A stretch of DNA of 64,000 nucleotides, taken from contig NZ_CP111079.1 of assembly GCF_026278245.1 (NCBI RefSeq), positions 436,501 to 500,500 on the forward strand, written 5' to 3'. Source of the stretch: Pontibacter kalidii. GTDB taxonomy: Bacteria; Bacteroidota; Bacteroidia; Cytophagales; Hymenobacteraceae. The notes below the pieces were generated by a model. The model was not told the origin of the DNA, ran no database searches, and was given only the letters and a program-made list of their open reading frames with translations. The stretch's first letter is position 1. Every line of letters begins with the position of its first letter. Position numbers and translations under genes: made by a program. Shown piece by piece: positions 15,422 through 22,350 of this stretch.

Positions 15422-16231
15422 CTATCGCTTCAGCGGCGAGTCCTTCTCCTTTGCCATCACGTTATACACCAGCTTGTCGGCCAGGCTCGGGAAAAGCTTG
15501 TTTACCCACACGGCCAGTTTCCCTTGCGTGGTCATCACCAGGTCGCGTTTGCGCTGCATGGTGGCTTTCAGGATCCTTTCGGCAACCTCCTCGGCACTCA
15601 TCATTTTCTCTTCCTCGCGTGGTGTTTCGCCCTGCTGCTGGCCGTTGGCGGCCAAAGCGGTGTTGCGGATGTTGGAAGCTGTAAAGCCAGGGCAAGCCAG
15701 CAGCACGTGCACTCCTGAGTGGAGCAATTCCGTGCGCAGGGTCTCCAGGAAGCCATGCATGGCGAATTTGGAGGCAGAATAGCCCGTACGGGCAGGCAGG
15801 CCGCGGTAGCCGGCAATTGAGGAAATGCCCACGATAGAGCCCTTTGCCTGCTTGATGTACGGTAGCGCGTACTTGGTGCTGTACACGGTGCCCCAGAAGT
15901 TAATGTCCATCACCTGGCGGATCACGGCCAGGTCCAGGTCCTCGAAGAGAGCGCGCATCGAGATGCCGGCGTTGTTAATGAGTACGTCCAGCCGGCCATA
16001 CTTATCCACCGTTTCCTGCACCATGCGCTGGCACTGCTCCTCCATACTTACATCGGCGTTCACGGCCAGATTGTCGATGCCAGCAGCGCTCAGTTCCTGG
16101 CTGGTCTGGTCGAGGTTCTGCTGCTTGCGGCCCGAAACGACTACTTTCGCACCCTCGCGGCCAAAAGCGAAGGCCAGCGCCTTGCCAATACCCGACGTGC
16201 CACCTGTTATAAGGACAACTTTATTCTTCAT
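15422..16231 (-). CDS. short-chain dehydrogenase/reductase (SDR)
   Basis: The 269-residue protein starting MKNKVVLITGGTSGIG has the classical SDR cofactor motif TGGTSGIG, NNAG (INNAGISMRALFED), the catalytic Ser (GISSIAG) and YSASK (YxxxK) motif, and a C-terminal extension typical of SDR family member 7-like proteins. It reduces or oxidises an unknown carbonyl/alcohol with NAD(P)H. The start at 16231 is chosen because it precedes the Rossmann strand directly and a TACCTTTG promoter lies 31 bases upstream. Confidence 0.88.
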   Translation of the reverse strand: MKNKVVLITGGTSGIGKALAFAFGREGAKVVVSGRKQQNLDQTSQELSAAGIDNLAVNADVSMEEQCQRMVQETVDKYGRLDVLINNAGISMRALFEDLDLAVIRQVMDINFWGTVYSTKYALPYIKQAKGSIVGISSIAGYRGLPARTGYSASKFAMHGFLETLRTELLHSGVHVLLACPGFTASNIRNTALAANGQQQGETPREEEKMMSAEEVAERILKATMQRKRDLVMTTQGKLAVWVNKLFPSLADKLVYNVMAKEKDSPLKR

Positions 16232-16261
16232 TTTTATACTTTCTTCAACTAAAATCAACTG

Positions 16262-16269
16262 CAAAGGTA
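16262..16269 (-). promoter_or_regulatory. TAnnTTTG promoter box of the SDR gene
   Basis: The minus strand reads TACCTTTG, a full match to the -7 consensus, about 30 bases upstream of the SDR start codon. Confidence 0.65.
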
Positions 16270-16418
16270 ATTTTAATTGTTGATTGCTGGAAGTTAGAAA
16301 GTTGGGGAGTTAGAGAGTTTAGGAGTTAGAGGGTTAGAAAGTTAAAGAGTTAGAAGGTCAAGGAGCTAGTATTTAATTAACGAACAACAATCAACGAATA
16401 ACCAATAACTACCAACGG
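16270..16418. repeat. nested repeat: 8-bp array inside an inverted pair of 7-bp arrays
   Basis: Centre (16291-16366): nine consecutive octamers such as AAGTTAGA, AAGTTGGG, GAGTTAGA, GAGTTTAG, GAGTTAGA, GGGTTAGA, AAGTTAAA, GAGTTAGA, AGGTCAAG. Right outer arm (16374-16418): heptamers TAATTAA, CGAACAA, CAATCAA, CGAATAA, CCAATAA, CTACCAA. Left outer arm (about 16270-16290) is a shorter inverted match (on the minus strand CAGCAAT, CAACAAT, TAAAATT). It occupies the divergent SDR-rlmD spacer. Confidence 0.75.
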
Positions 16419-16444
16419 ACCACCTGTATCTGCCCATATTTTCG

Positions 16445-16452
16445 TAATTTTG
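16445..16452 (+). promoter_or_regulatory. TAnnTTTG promoter box of rlmD, 7 nt from the start codon
   Basis: TAATTTTG ends seven bases before the GTG start of rlmD. Transcription from this box would begin within a few bases of the start codon, predicting a leaderless or nearly leaderless mRNA. Confidence 0.55.
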
Positions 16453-16459
16453 CGCCACT

Positions 16460-17872
16460 GTGAGAAATAAGAGCAAGAAGAAGCAATTCGCGATACTCGA
16501 GCAAGTTCGGATCGAGGAGATGGTAGCGGAGGGCAAGTGCCTGGCGCGCCACGATAACATGGTCATTTTTGTAGGCGGCGTAGCCCCCGGCGACGTGGTA
16601 GACCTGCGCGTAACCCGCAAAAAGAAGAGCTATATGGAGGCCGAGCCGGTGCATTTCCATGCGCTGTCGGAGCTGCGCGTACAGCCGTTCTGCGAGCACT
16701 TCGGTACCTGCGGCGGCTGTAAGTGGCAGCACATCGGCTACGATACCCAGCTATACTTTAAGCAGAAGCAGGTGAAGGACAACCTGGAGCGCATCGGCAA
16801 AGTGCCGCTGCCGGAGTTTGACCCCATACTTGGCTCCGGGAAAACGCGCTACTACCGCAACAAGCTGGAGTATACCTTCTCCAACACCAGCTGGCTCACC
16901 AAGGAGCAGATCCAGTCGGGGCAGGATTTCGACCGCGACGCGTTAGGGTTCCACATCCCCGGCCGCTTCGATAAGATCCTCGACATCAAGCACTGCTATC
17001 TGCAGCCCGATCCGTCGAACGCCATACGCCTGGAGGTAAAGGCTTATGCAAAGCAGCACGACCTGCCGTTCTTCGACATCGTGAAGCAGGAAGGCTACAT
17101 GCGAAACCTCATTATCCGCACCGCCAACACGGGTGAGGTGATGGTGATCGTGCAGGTGTACGAAGACAGGCCGGAGGAGATGACGGCGCTGATGGAGCAC
17201 CTGGCCGCGACTTTTCCGGAGATTACCTCGCTGCAATATGTAGTGAACGCTAAGGGCAACGAAACCTTCCACGACCTGGAGGTGGTGTGCTACAAAGGCC
17301 TGCCGTACATCCACGAGGATATGGAAGGCATCAAGTTTCGCGTGGGGCCAAAGTCGTTCTACCAAACCAATGCCGACCAGGCCTATGAGTTGTATAAGAA
17401 GACGCGCGAGCTGGCCAACCTGACCGGAAACGAGCTGGTGTACGACCTTTATACCGGGGCCGGTACCATCGCTAACTTTGTGGCAAAGCAGTGCCGTGAG
17501 GTGATTGGTATTGAGTATGTGCCGAGCGCGATTGAGGACGCCAAGATCAACTCGCAGATCAACAACATCACCAACACTACTTTTTATGCCGGAGATATGA
17601 AAGATATCCTTTCGGATGAGCTGATTGCCCGTCACGGAAGACCGGATGTGGTGATAACTGACCCGCCGCGCGCCGGCATGCACGAGGATGTGGTGAAAAA
17701 GCTGCTGCAGGTGCATCCGAACCGCATCGTGTACGTGAGTTGTAACCCGGCTACGCAGGCCCGCGATGTGGAGTGGCTCTCGGAGAAGTATGAGGTAACG
17801 CGCGTACAGCCGGTAGACATGTTCCCGCAGACGCACCACGTAGAGAATATTGTATTGTTAACCGCTAAATAG
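16460..17872 (+). CDS. rlmD: 23S rRNA (uracil-5-)-methyltransferase RlmD/RumA family
   Basis: The 470-residue protein has an N-terminal TRAM domain, cysteines of the [4Fe-4S] cluster (C78, C84, C87 in FCEHFGTCGGCKW, plus the later KHCYLQ), a SAM-binding Rossmann core (VYDLYTGAGTIANF), DPPRAGMH and the catalytic Cys in VYVSCNPATQARDV. The enzyme forms 5-methyluridine in 23S rRNA (U1939 type) or, in some groups, a second site (RlmCD); RlmD is the best guess. The start is GTG at 16460. Repeat A2 follows six bases after the stop. Confidence 0.92.
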   Translation: MRNKSKKKQFAILEQVRIEEMVAEGKCLARHDNMVIFVGGVAPGDVVDLRVTRKKKSYMEAEPVHFHALSELRVQPFCEHFGTCGGCKWQHIGYDTQLYFKQKQVKDNLERIGKVPLPEFDPILGSGKTRYYRNKLEYTFSNTSWLTKEQIQSGQDFDRDALGFHIPGRFDKILDIKHCYLQPDPSNAIRLEVKAYAKQHDLPFFDIVKQEGYMRNLIIRTANTGEVMVIVQVYEDRPEEMTALMEHLAATFPEITSLQYVVNAKGNETFHDLEVVCYKGLPYIHEDMEGIKFRVGPKSFYQTNADQAYELYKKTRELANLTGNELVYDLYTGAGTIANFVAKQCREVIGIEYVPSAIEDAKINSQINNITNTTFYAGDMKDILSDELIARHGRPDVVITDPPRAGMHEDVVKKLLQVHPNRIVYVSCNPATQARDVEWLSEKYEVTRVQPVDMFPQTHHVENIVLLTAK

Positions 17873-17877
17873 ATAAA

Positions 17878-18034
17878 CGTATCACGTAGCATGTATCAAG
17901 TAGCACGACAATAGACTCTTTGACAATTTAACAAAAGAGAATTTGACGAAGTATAGAAGCATCATAAGGGTAGATCTCAATTCTTTGACATAATGCCCTC
18001 TATACAGAAGTCGTGCTACCTGATACGTGCTACG
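17878..18034. repeat. inverted pair of 7-bp arrays (GTAKCAC family), copy A2
   Basis: Left arm 17878-17909: GTATCAC, GTAGCAT, GTATCAA, GTAGCAC, GAC. Right arm 18010-18034 on the minus strand: GTAGCAC, GTATCAG, GTAGCAC, GAC. It fills the whole gap between rlmD and the next gene on the same strand. A spurious in-frame upstream ATG at 17993 for the next gene arises in this repeat. Confidence 0.8.
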
Positions 18035-18043
18035 CCAAGTAAT

Positions 18044-18412
18044 ATGGAAAACGATCCGGAACTGAATGGTAAATACCTGGGCACTATCTCAAAGGATTTT
18101 GTGGTGGTGGCCGAGACGCTGAAGGAGGCATCGTACCAGGTGCGCAAGCGTAAGATCTCCGAGTACCCCATCTTTGTGTTCAGCCGCACGCAGGTGCCGG
18201 TAGGCTCTGTGTTCCTGGCCAAGGAAGAGGTGGCGCTGGACTGGCACATCAATGCCTCTTACCTGGAGGACTTTGTGCAACGCCAACTGGTGGTAGAGGA
18301 GAAGGTGGAGGAGTTTAAAGCCGCCTACAAAGATCCCGACGAATTCTGCTGCCTGTTCGTGGTGGACGGCGAGTTCCAGAACTTCGTGTTCATCCCTTTC
18401 CCGGAGGATTAA
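18044..18412 (+). CDS. conserved hypothetical protein
   Basis: The 122-residue soluble protein MENDPELNGKYLGTISKD... has no signal peptide or membrane segment and I do not recognise a domain. It is rich in acidic residues and ends QNFVFIPFPED. The frame extends upstream to an ATG at 17993, but those 17 codons lie inside the right arm of repeat A2 and read as repeat-derived sequence, so the ATG at 18044 is preferred. Normal local codon use suggests a real gene. It is followed convergently by thiL. Confidence 0.7.
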   Translation: MENDPELNGKYLGTISKDFVVVAETLKEASYQVRKRKISEYPIFVFSRTQVPVGSVFLAKEEVALDWHINASYLEDFVQRQLVVEEKVEEFKAAYKDPDEFCCLFVVDGEFQNFVFIPFPED

Positions 18413-18415
18413 GCG

Positions 18416-18546
18416 CGTAGCACTTATTTCGTAGCACGTAGCATGACAGTAAGTTAAGATGGATGTAAAAACAGAAGAGGAGCACAGTTTTGTGCTCCTC
18501 TTCTGTTTTGTTGTCGTGATACTTGATACGTGCTACGTGATACGAC
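18416..18546. repeat. inverted pair of 7-bp arrays (GTAKCAC family), copy A3
   Basis: Left arm 18416-18447 contains GTAGCAC, TTATTTC, GTAGCAC, GTAGCAT, GAC. Right arm 18513-18546 on the minus strand reads GTATCAC, GTAGCAC, GTATCAA, GTATCAC, GAC. The terminator at 18470-18510 lies in the centre. Arms abut the stop codons of two convergent genes. Confidence 0.8.
18470..18510. terminator. bidirectional terminator between the 18044 gene and thiL
   Basis: A perfect 17-bp stem (18470-18486 with 18491-18507, loop of four bases) flanked by A-rich and T-rich tracts serves two convergent genes. Confidence 0.85.
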
Positions 18547-18550
18547 AACA

Positions 18551-19576
18551 TTAAAAATGGCTCCAGCCCTGTGCTTTCAGCGGGAACACCTGACCGGATT
18601 TGGTAGCCAGATTCACGCCGTCGCTTTCCTCGGTTATTTTGCCGATGATGGTGATGTCCGGGTGGTTTTTAAGCTCGTCGTAGGCTGTGAGTGGCACCGT
18701 AAAGAGCAGTTCATAGTCCTCGCCGCCGTTCATGATGCAGGTAAGCGGGTCGATGTTGAACTCCAGCGCTGTCTCCAGCATCTGCGGGTCGGCTGGCAGG
18801 TTATCCTTGTATACTGTGGCTCCTACCTTGGACTGGCTGCAGATATGGAACAGCTCTGAGGCCAGCCCGTCTGAAATGTCGATCATAGCAGTTGGCTGAA
18901 TGCCGCGCTCCTTCAGGTCGTAAATCACATCCATGCGTGCCTCCGGTCGTAGCTGGCGGCCCACGATGTACTGCTTGTTCTCCAGTTCCGGCTGCATGTC
19001 GGGGTTGGCCATAAATGCCTGCTTCTCGCGCTCCAGAATCTGAAGGCCCATGTAAGCTGCCCCCAGATCGCCGGTTACGCACACCAGGTCGTTCACCTTG
19101 GCGCCGTTGCGGTACACGACCTGGTCCGCAGCAGCCTCGCCAAGCGCGGTAACGCTGATCACCAGTCCGGCTGCGGAGGAGGTCGTGTCGCCACCCACCA
19201 GGTCTACTTTATAGTTGTCGCAGGCCAAACGGATACCTTCGTACAACTCTTCCACGGCCTCCACAGTAAAGCGGGCACCCAAGGCAATGTTCACCGTTAT
19301 TTGGGTGGGCTTGGCGTTCATGGCGGCCACATCGGATACGTTTACGGCCACGGCCTTGTAGCCCAGGTGCTTCAGCGGGCAAAACGACAGGTCGAAGTGC
19401 ACGCCTTCCAGCAGCATGTCCGACGTTACCACCAACTGCTTTTCCTTCGGCTGCAGCACGGCCGCATCGTCGCCGATGCCTTTAACCGTGGAATCGTTGC
19501 GCAGCTCGATTTTCTCGTTTATCTTCCGGATCAGGCCAAACTCGCCCACGGCACTTAAAGGAGTATATTCGCTCAT
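18551..19576 (-). CDS. thiL: thiamine-monophosphate kinase ThiL
   Basis: The 341-residue enzyme has family motifs VGEFGLIRKI near the N-terminus, GIGDDAAVL, SDMLLEGVHFDL, NVSDVAAMNAKP, LVGGDTTSS and the C-terminal IMNGGEDYELLFTV. ThiL phosphorylates thiamine monophosphate to thiamine diphosphate, the last step of cofactor synthesis, in the cytoplasm. Full length. No other thi genes are in the window. A TATCTTTG promoter box is 26 bases upstream. Confidence 0.95.
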   Translation of the reverse strand: MSEYTPLSAVGEFGLIRKINEKIELRNDSTVKGIGDDAAVLQPKEKQLVVTSDMLLEGVHFDLSFCPLKHLGYKAVAVNVSDVAAMNAKPTQITVNIALGARFTVEAVEELYEGIRLACDNYKVDLVGGDTTSSAAGLVISVTALGEAAADQVVYRNGAKVNDLVCVTGDLGAAYMGLQILEREKQAFMANPDMQPELENKQYIVGRQLRPEARMDVIYDLKERGIQPTAMIDISDGLASELFHICSQSKVGATVYKDNLPADPQMLETALEFNIDPLTCIMNGGEDYELLFTVPLTAYDELKNHPDITIIGKITEESDGVNLATKSGQVFPLKAQGWSHF

Positions 19577-19601
19577 AGTTCTGTATCTGTTTTAGCAAAT
19601 G

Positions 19602-19609
19602 CAAAGATA
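19602..19609 (-). promoter_or_regulatory. TAnnTTTG promoter box of thiL
   Basis: The minus strand reads TATCTTTG, ending 25 bases before the ATG of thiL. Confidence 0.6.
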
Positions 19610-19759
19610 CAAAATAAGAAACAGAGCTGCTGTATGGCTTTCCCGGCTGCGGGTTCATACTTCCTACTTTCCCTACTGCTGATCTACCGTAACATGAAGG
19701 GCAGCAGCCAGAGCAAGTAGAGAGAATGAGTAAAAATCAAACAAATTTGGTCTGATGTT

Positions 19760-19780
19760 TGTACATTGCATGTATGTACA
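19760..19780. promoter_or_regulatory. possible operator upstream of nitroreductase-pirin
   Basis: A perfect 7-bp inverted repeat, TGTACAT and ATGTACA, separated by 7 bases sits about 55 bases before the nitroreductase start. Size and spacing suit a dimeric repressor such as a MarR/HxlR-type regulator; no regulator gene is adjacent. Confidence 0.4.
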
Positions 19781-19834
19781 TTAAATTGCATCCGCATTCG
19801 ATTAGAATCAGCATTATACTTTAAAATAAGAAAT

Positions 19835-20419
19835 ATGTCCGCTACTACAGAGAAAAGTATCGCCACCCATACTTTAATTGAGAGCCGCTGGAGCCCGCGC
19901 GCTTTCAGCAACGAGCCTGTGAGTGAGGAGCAGATGGAGGCGCTGTTTGAGGCAGCCCGATGGGCGCCCTCTGCCATGAACGAGCAGCCGTGGCGCTTTG
20001 TCTATGCCACCAAAGAGGATAAGGCAGCATTTGAGAAACTAGGTGCTTTATTGGTGGAAGGCAACAGTTGGGCAAAGCATGCGGGGGCGCTTTTTGTATC
20101 CATCGCCAAAACCAGCTATGACTATGACGGCAGCCAGAACAAGCATGCGTGGCACGATGTAGGGCTGGCTACCGGGAACCTGCTGCTGCAGGCCACCGAG
20201 ATGGGGCTGCACGTGCATCTGATGGGCGGCTTTGATGCCGCCAGGGCAAAGCAGGCGCTGGGCATACCGGAGGGGTTTGAGGCTGTGGCAATGGGCGCGG
20301 TTGGTTATGTGGGCGACCCGGAGTCGCTGCCTGAGCCGTTGAAGGCCCGTGAGCAGGCACCGCGCCAGCGCCAGCCGCTGAGCAAACTGGCCTTTAAGGG
20401 GGAGTGGAAGCAGAGATAA
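19835..20419 (+). CDS. nitroreductase-family protein
   Basis: The 194-residue FMN-dependent oxidoreductase begins with ESRWSPRAFSNEPVSEEQ and has ARWAPSAMNEQPWRFVYA, LATGNLLLQATEMGLHVHLMGGF and GAVGYVGDPESLPEPL, all typical of the family. Such enzymes reduce nitro compounds, quinones or enones with NAD(P)H. The ATG at 19835 is preferred over an upstream ATG at 19766 that falls inside the palindrome. It is followed 26 bases later by a pirin gene, a pairing common in redox-response operons. Confidence 0.88.
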   Translation: MSATTEKSIATHTLIESRWSPRAFSNEPVSEEQMEALFEAARWAPSAMNEQPWRFVYATKEDKAAFEKLGALLVEGNSWAKHAGALFVSIAKTSYDYDGSQNKHAWHDVGLATGNLLLQATEMGLHVHLMGGFDAARAKQALGIPEGFEAVAMGAVGYVGDPESLPEPLKAREQAPRQRQPLSKLAFKGEWKQR

Positions 20420-20445
20420 GTGACCTCAAGTATAAGTATAAAGCA

Positions 20446-21159
20446 ATGAGCAGGAAGACAATCCATCGGGCCAAAACGCGCGGCCATGCCAACCACGGCT
20501 GGCTCGATTCGCACCATACCTTCAGCTTTGCCAGCTATTACGACCCGGAGCGCATGGGGTTCGGGCTGCTGCGCGTGCTGAACGACGACGTGGTGGCGCC
20601 GGGCATGGGCTTCGGTACACACCCGCACGACAACATGGAGATCATCTCGATTCCGCTGAAGGGCTCCTTGGCGCACCGCGATAGCACCGGCACGCAGGAG
20701 GTGATCCAAACAAACGAGGTGCAGATCATGTCGGCGGGCAGCGGACTGACACACTCGGAGTTCAACGGATCAAAAACAGAGCCTGTGAACTTTTTGCAGA
20801 TCTGGGTGTTTCCTAAAGAGCGGGACATACAGCCACGCTACGGTCAGAAAAGCTTTAAGCCGGAAGACCGGGTGAACAGGCTGCAGACCGTGGTTTCTCC
20901 TGAGAAGGATGGCGAAGCCCTTTGGATAAACCAGGATGCCTGGTTTACGCTGGGCACGCTCAGAAACGGTTTCTCGGAGCAGTACGCGCTGCACAAGCCT
21001 GGCAATGGCCTTTACGCGTTCGTGATAGACGGAGAGGTGGAGATTGACGGCGAAAAACTGGGCAGGCGCGACGGCATGGGCATTAGCGGGGCGGACAAGG
21101 TGCAGATCAACTCCTCCGGCGATGCAGAGCTGTTACTGATGGAGATTCCCATGAAATAA
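20446..21159 (+). CDS. pirin-family protein (bicupin)
   Basis: The 237-residue protein starts MSRKTIHRAKTRGHANHGWL and has the pirin core HTFSFASYYDPERMGFG, GTHPHDNMEIISI (metal-binding His) and MSAGSGLTHSEFN. Pirins of the YhhW type bind a metal in the N-terminal cupin and can cleave quercetin; natural substrates in bacteria are unclear. The ATG at 20446 begins the conserved block. Likely co-transcribed with the nitroreductase and ended by the terminator at 21190. Confidence 0.88.
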   Translation: MSRKTIHRAKTRGHANHGWLDSHHTFSFASYYDPERMGFGLLRVLNDDVVAPGMGFGTHPHDNMEIISIPLKGSLAHRDSTGTQEVIQTNEVQIMSAGSGLTHSEFNGSKTEPVNFLQIWVFPKERDIQPRYGQKSFKPEDRVNRLQTVVSPEKDGEALWINQDAWFTLGTLRNGFSEQYALHKPGNGLYAFVIDGEVEIDGEKLGRRDGMGISGADKVQINSSGDAELLLMEIPMK

Positions 21160-21189
21160 GTATATAGTGTTTAGTGATTTAAGTAGGAG

Positions 21190-21217
21190 CCCTGGCAGAT
21201 GCCGGGGTTTTTCTTTT
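21190..21217 (+). terminator. terminator of nitroreductase-pirin operon
   Basis: An 8-bp stem CCCTGGCA/TGCCGGGG with a GA loop is followed by TTTTTCTTTTT, which runs into the stop codon of the converging DUF2459 gene. Confidence 0.75.
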
Positions 21218-21915
21218 TAGCGCAGGTGCCGCATAATGGACACAGGCAGCGGGGCCCAAACAGCTGTCTTCACGCCCATGCTCTTCAACCCGTAATTTAC
21301 CCAGTTGTTGCAGTTCTTCAGGATGTAAAACTTCCCGTTGGCCTCATAAAACGTATCCCTCCCGGAGTAGCCCGACCCGCTGATGTGTAGGTAGCTGCCA
21401 TCCTGCTGCTGCACAAAAGACTTGTCGATAAACGCAATGAGTTGCCGGTACTGGGCTGGGGTGATATGTATGGGGCGTTGCCGTTTGGTGGGCACTAAGC
21501 GGGCGCGGATGTACTCCACGTGCATGGCGGTGCGGGTGGGCCAAAGGGCTGCGGTGATGGCCACCTTCGGCGTCAGGTCGGTCCACTCAGGTGTTTCCAT
21601 GTAAAACTTGCGGTCGCCCCACCCGAAGCCGATGTAGCGGTAGGTGCTGTCTACGCTGCCGAAGTGGTGCAGCGGCAGTTTATCGCGCCAATCTATGAAC
21701 GGTGTGGAAACAGGCACGATGATATCGGTGTGCACGCCGTTGGAGGTAACGTAGATCTCGATCGGCTCTTCCTGCGCCTGTGCCTGTGCGTATCCATTGT
21801 GCACGGTGATGCTGCCAAGTATAAAGGCGGCCACCATAAAAAGCACCGCTGCACCTGCCACAACGGCCAGTATCCAAAGTATAACCGCTGTTATTTTCCT
21901 GAGCATGTAACGCAT
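21217..21915 (-). CDS. TIGR02117/DUF2459 family protein
   Basis: The 232-residue protein has one N-terminal membrane segment (about residues 9-35) and then a periplasmic domain with YVTSNGVHTDIIVPV, IGFGWGDRKFYMETPEW and ILKNCNNWVNYGLKSMGV, the hallmark of the DUF2459 family, which resembles papain-like amidohydrolases (Cys and His in NCNNW and GVHTD). Biochemical function is not established; lipid or cell-envelope processing is a guess. The candidate small RNA lies upstream. Confidence 0.8.
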   Translation of the reverse strand: MRYMLRKITAVILWILAVVAGAAVLFMVAAFILGSITVHNGYAQAQAQEEPIEIYVTSNGVHTDIIVPVSTPFIDWRDKLPLHHFGSVDSTYRYIGFGWGDRKFYMETPEWTDLTPKVAITAALWPTRTAMHVEYIRARLVPTKRQRPIHITPAQYRQLIAFIDKSFVQQQDGSYLHISGSGYSGRDTFYEANGKFYILKNCNNWVNYGLKSMGVKTAVWAPLPVSIMRHLR

Positions 21916-21959
21916 ACTTGTTAGATACGTGTAACACTCCTAAAGTATAAAAAGCCCCG

Positions 21960-21989
21960 AAAAACAAAACCCGGTGCAGTGCACCGGGT
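21960..21989 (-). terminator. terminator of candidate small RNA
   Basis: A perfect 9-bp stem ACCCGGTGC/GCACCGGGT with a 3-base loop, followed on the minus strand by TTTTGTTTT. Confidence 0.75.
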
Positions 21990-22172
21990 CTGAGTGTAGT
22001 TTAGTTAGTTTAGTTTCTCTTCCAAATTCGCCCGCGGCCCCAACCACTGGTAGTATGTATGCTGCTGATGCAAGGGATTTTACTGATTTGTGCCTGTCGT
22101 TATTTATACGTAGCAACGGCTTTTGTTTTCAGTAGGTGGGAGGGCGGCAAGAAACCCGAAATGGATTTCGGG
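21960..22172 (-). ncRNA. candidate small RNA of about 200 nt, possibly 6S-like
   Basis: A TACCTTTG promoter box (22175-22182) and a strong terminator (21969-21989 plus T run) on the minus strand delimit about 200 bases without any ORF, in a 435-base gap between divergent genes. The transcript would start with a perfect hairpin (CCCGAAAT/ATTTCGGG, 22155-22172). A region around GCCGCCCTCCCACCTACTG (5' part) can pair imperfectly with CAGTGGTTGGGGCCGC (3' part), leaving a large open centre, the general shape of 6S RNA. That identity is a guess: I cannot align it to a known family. tmRNA, RNase P and SRP RNA signatures are absent. Confidence 0.45.
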
Positions 22173-22174
22173 TA

Positions 22175-22182
22175 CAAAGGTA
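22175..22182 (-). promoter_or_regulatory. TAnnTTTG promoter box of candidate small RNA
   Basis: The minus strand reads TACCTTTG with no coding sequence on that strand for about 260 bases downstream, so it most likely drives a non-coding transcript. The -33 region is weak. Confidence 0.5.
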
Positions 22183-22350
22183 TGAAAAATTGCATTTGTT
22201 TAAACATCTTTCCTGATTTTATCTGAAGTTTGTAAAGCGACACCTGTGCAGGTAAGCCTTCGTAATAATAGCTTATTTGCCATATTAACCGTTTTTGCGC
22301 AGATTGTGTAAAATTAGAGACTCCATCAAAACTTCACCCACAAAAAAATT

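Noticed and set aside
17993..18043. Upstream ATG extending the hypothetical protein at 18044
   Set aside because: The added 17 codons are made of the repeat arm GTCGTGCTACCTGATACG and would be repeat-derived.
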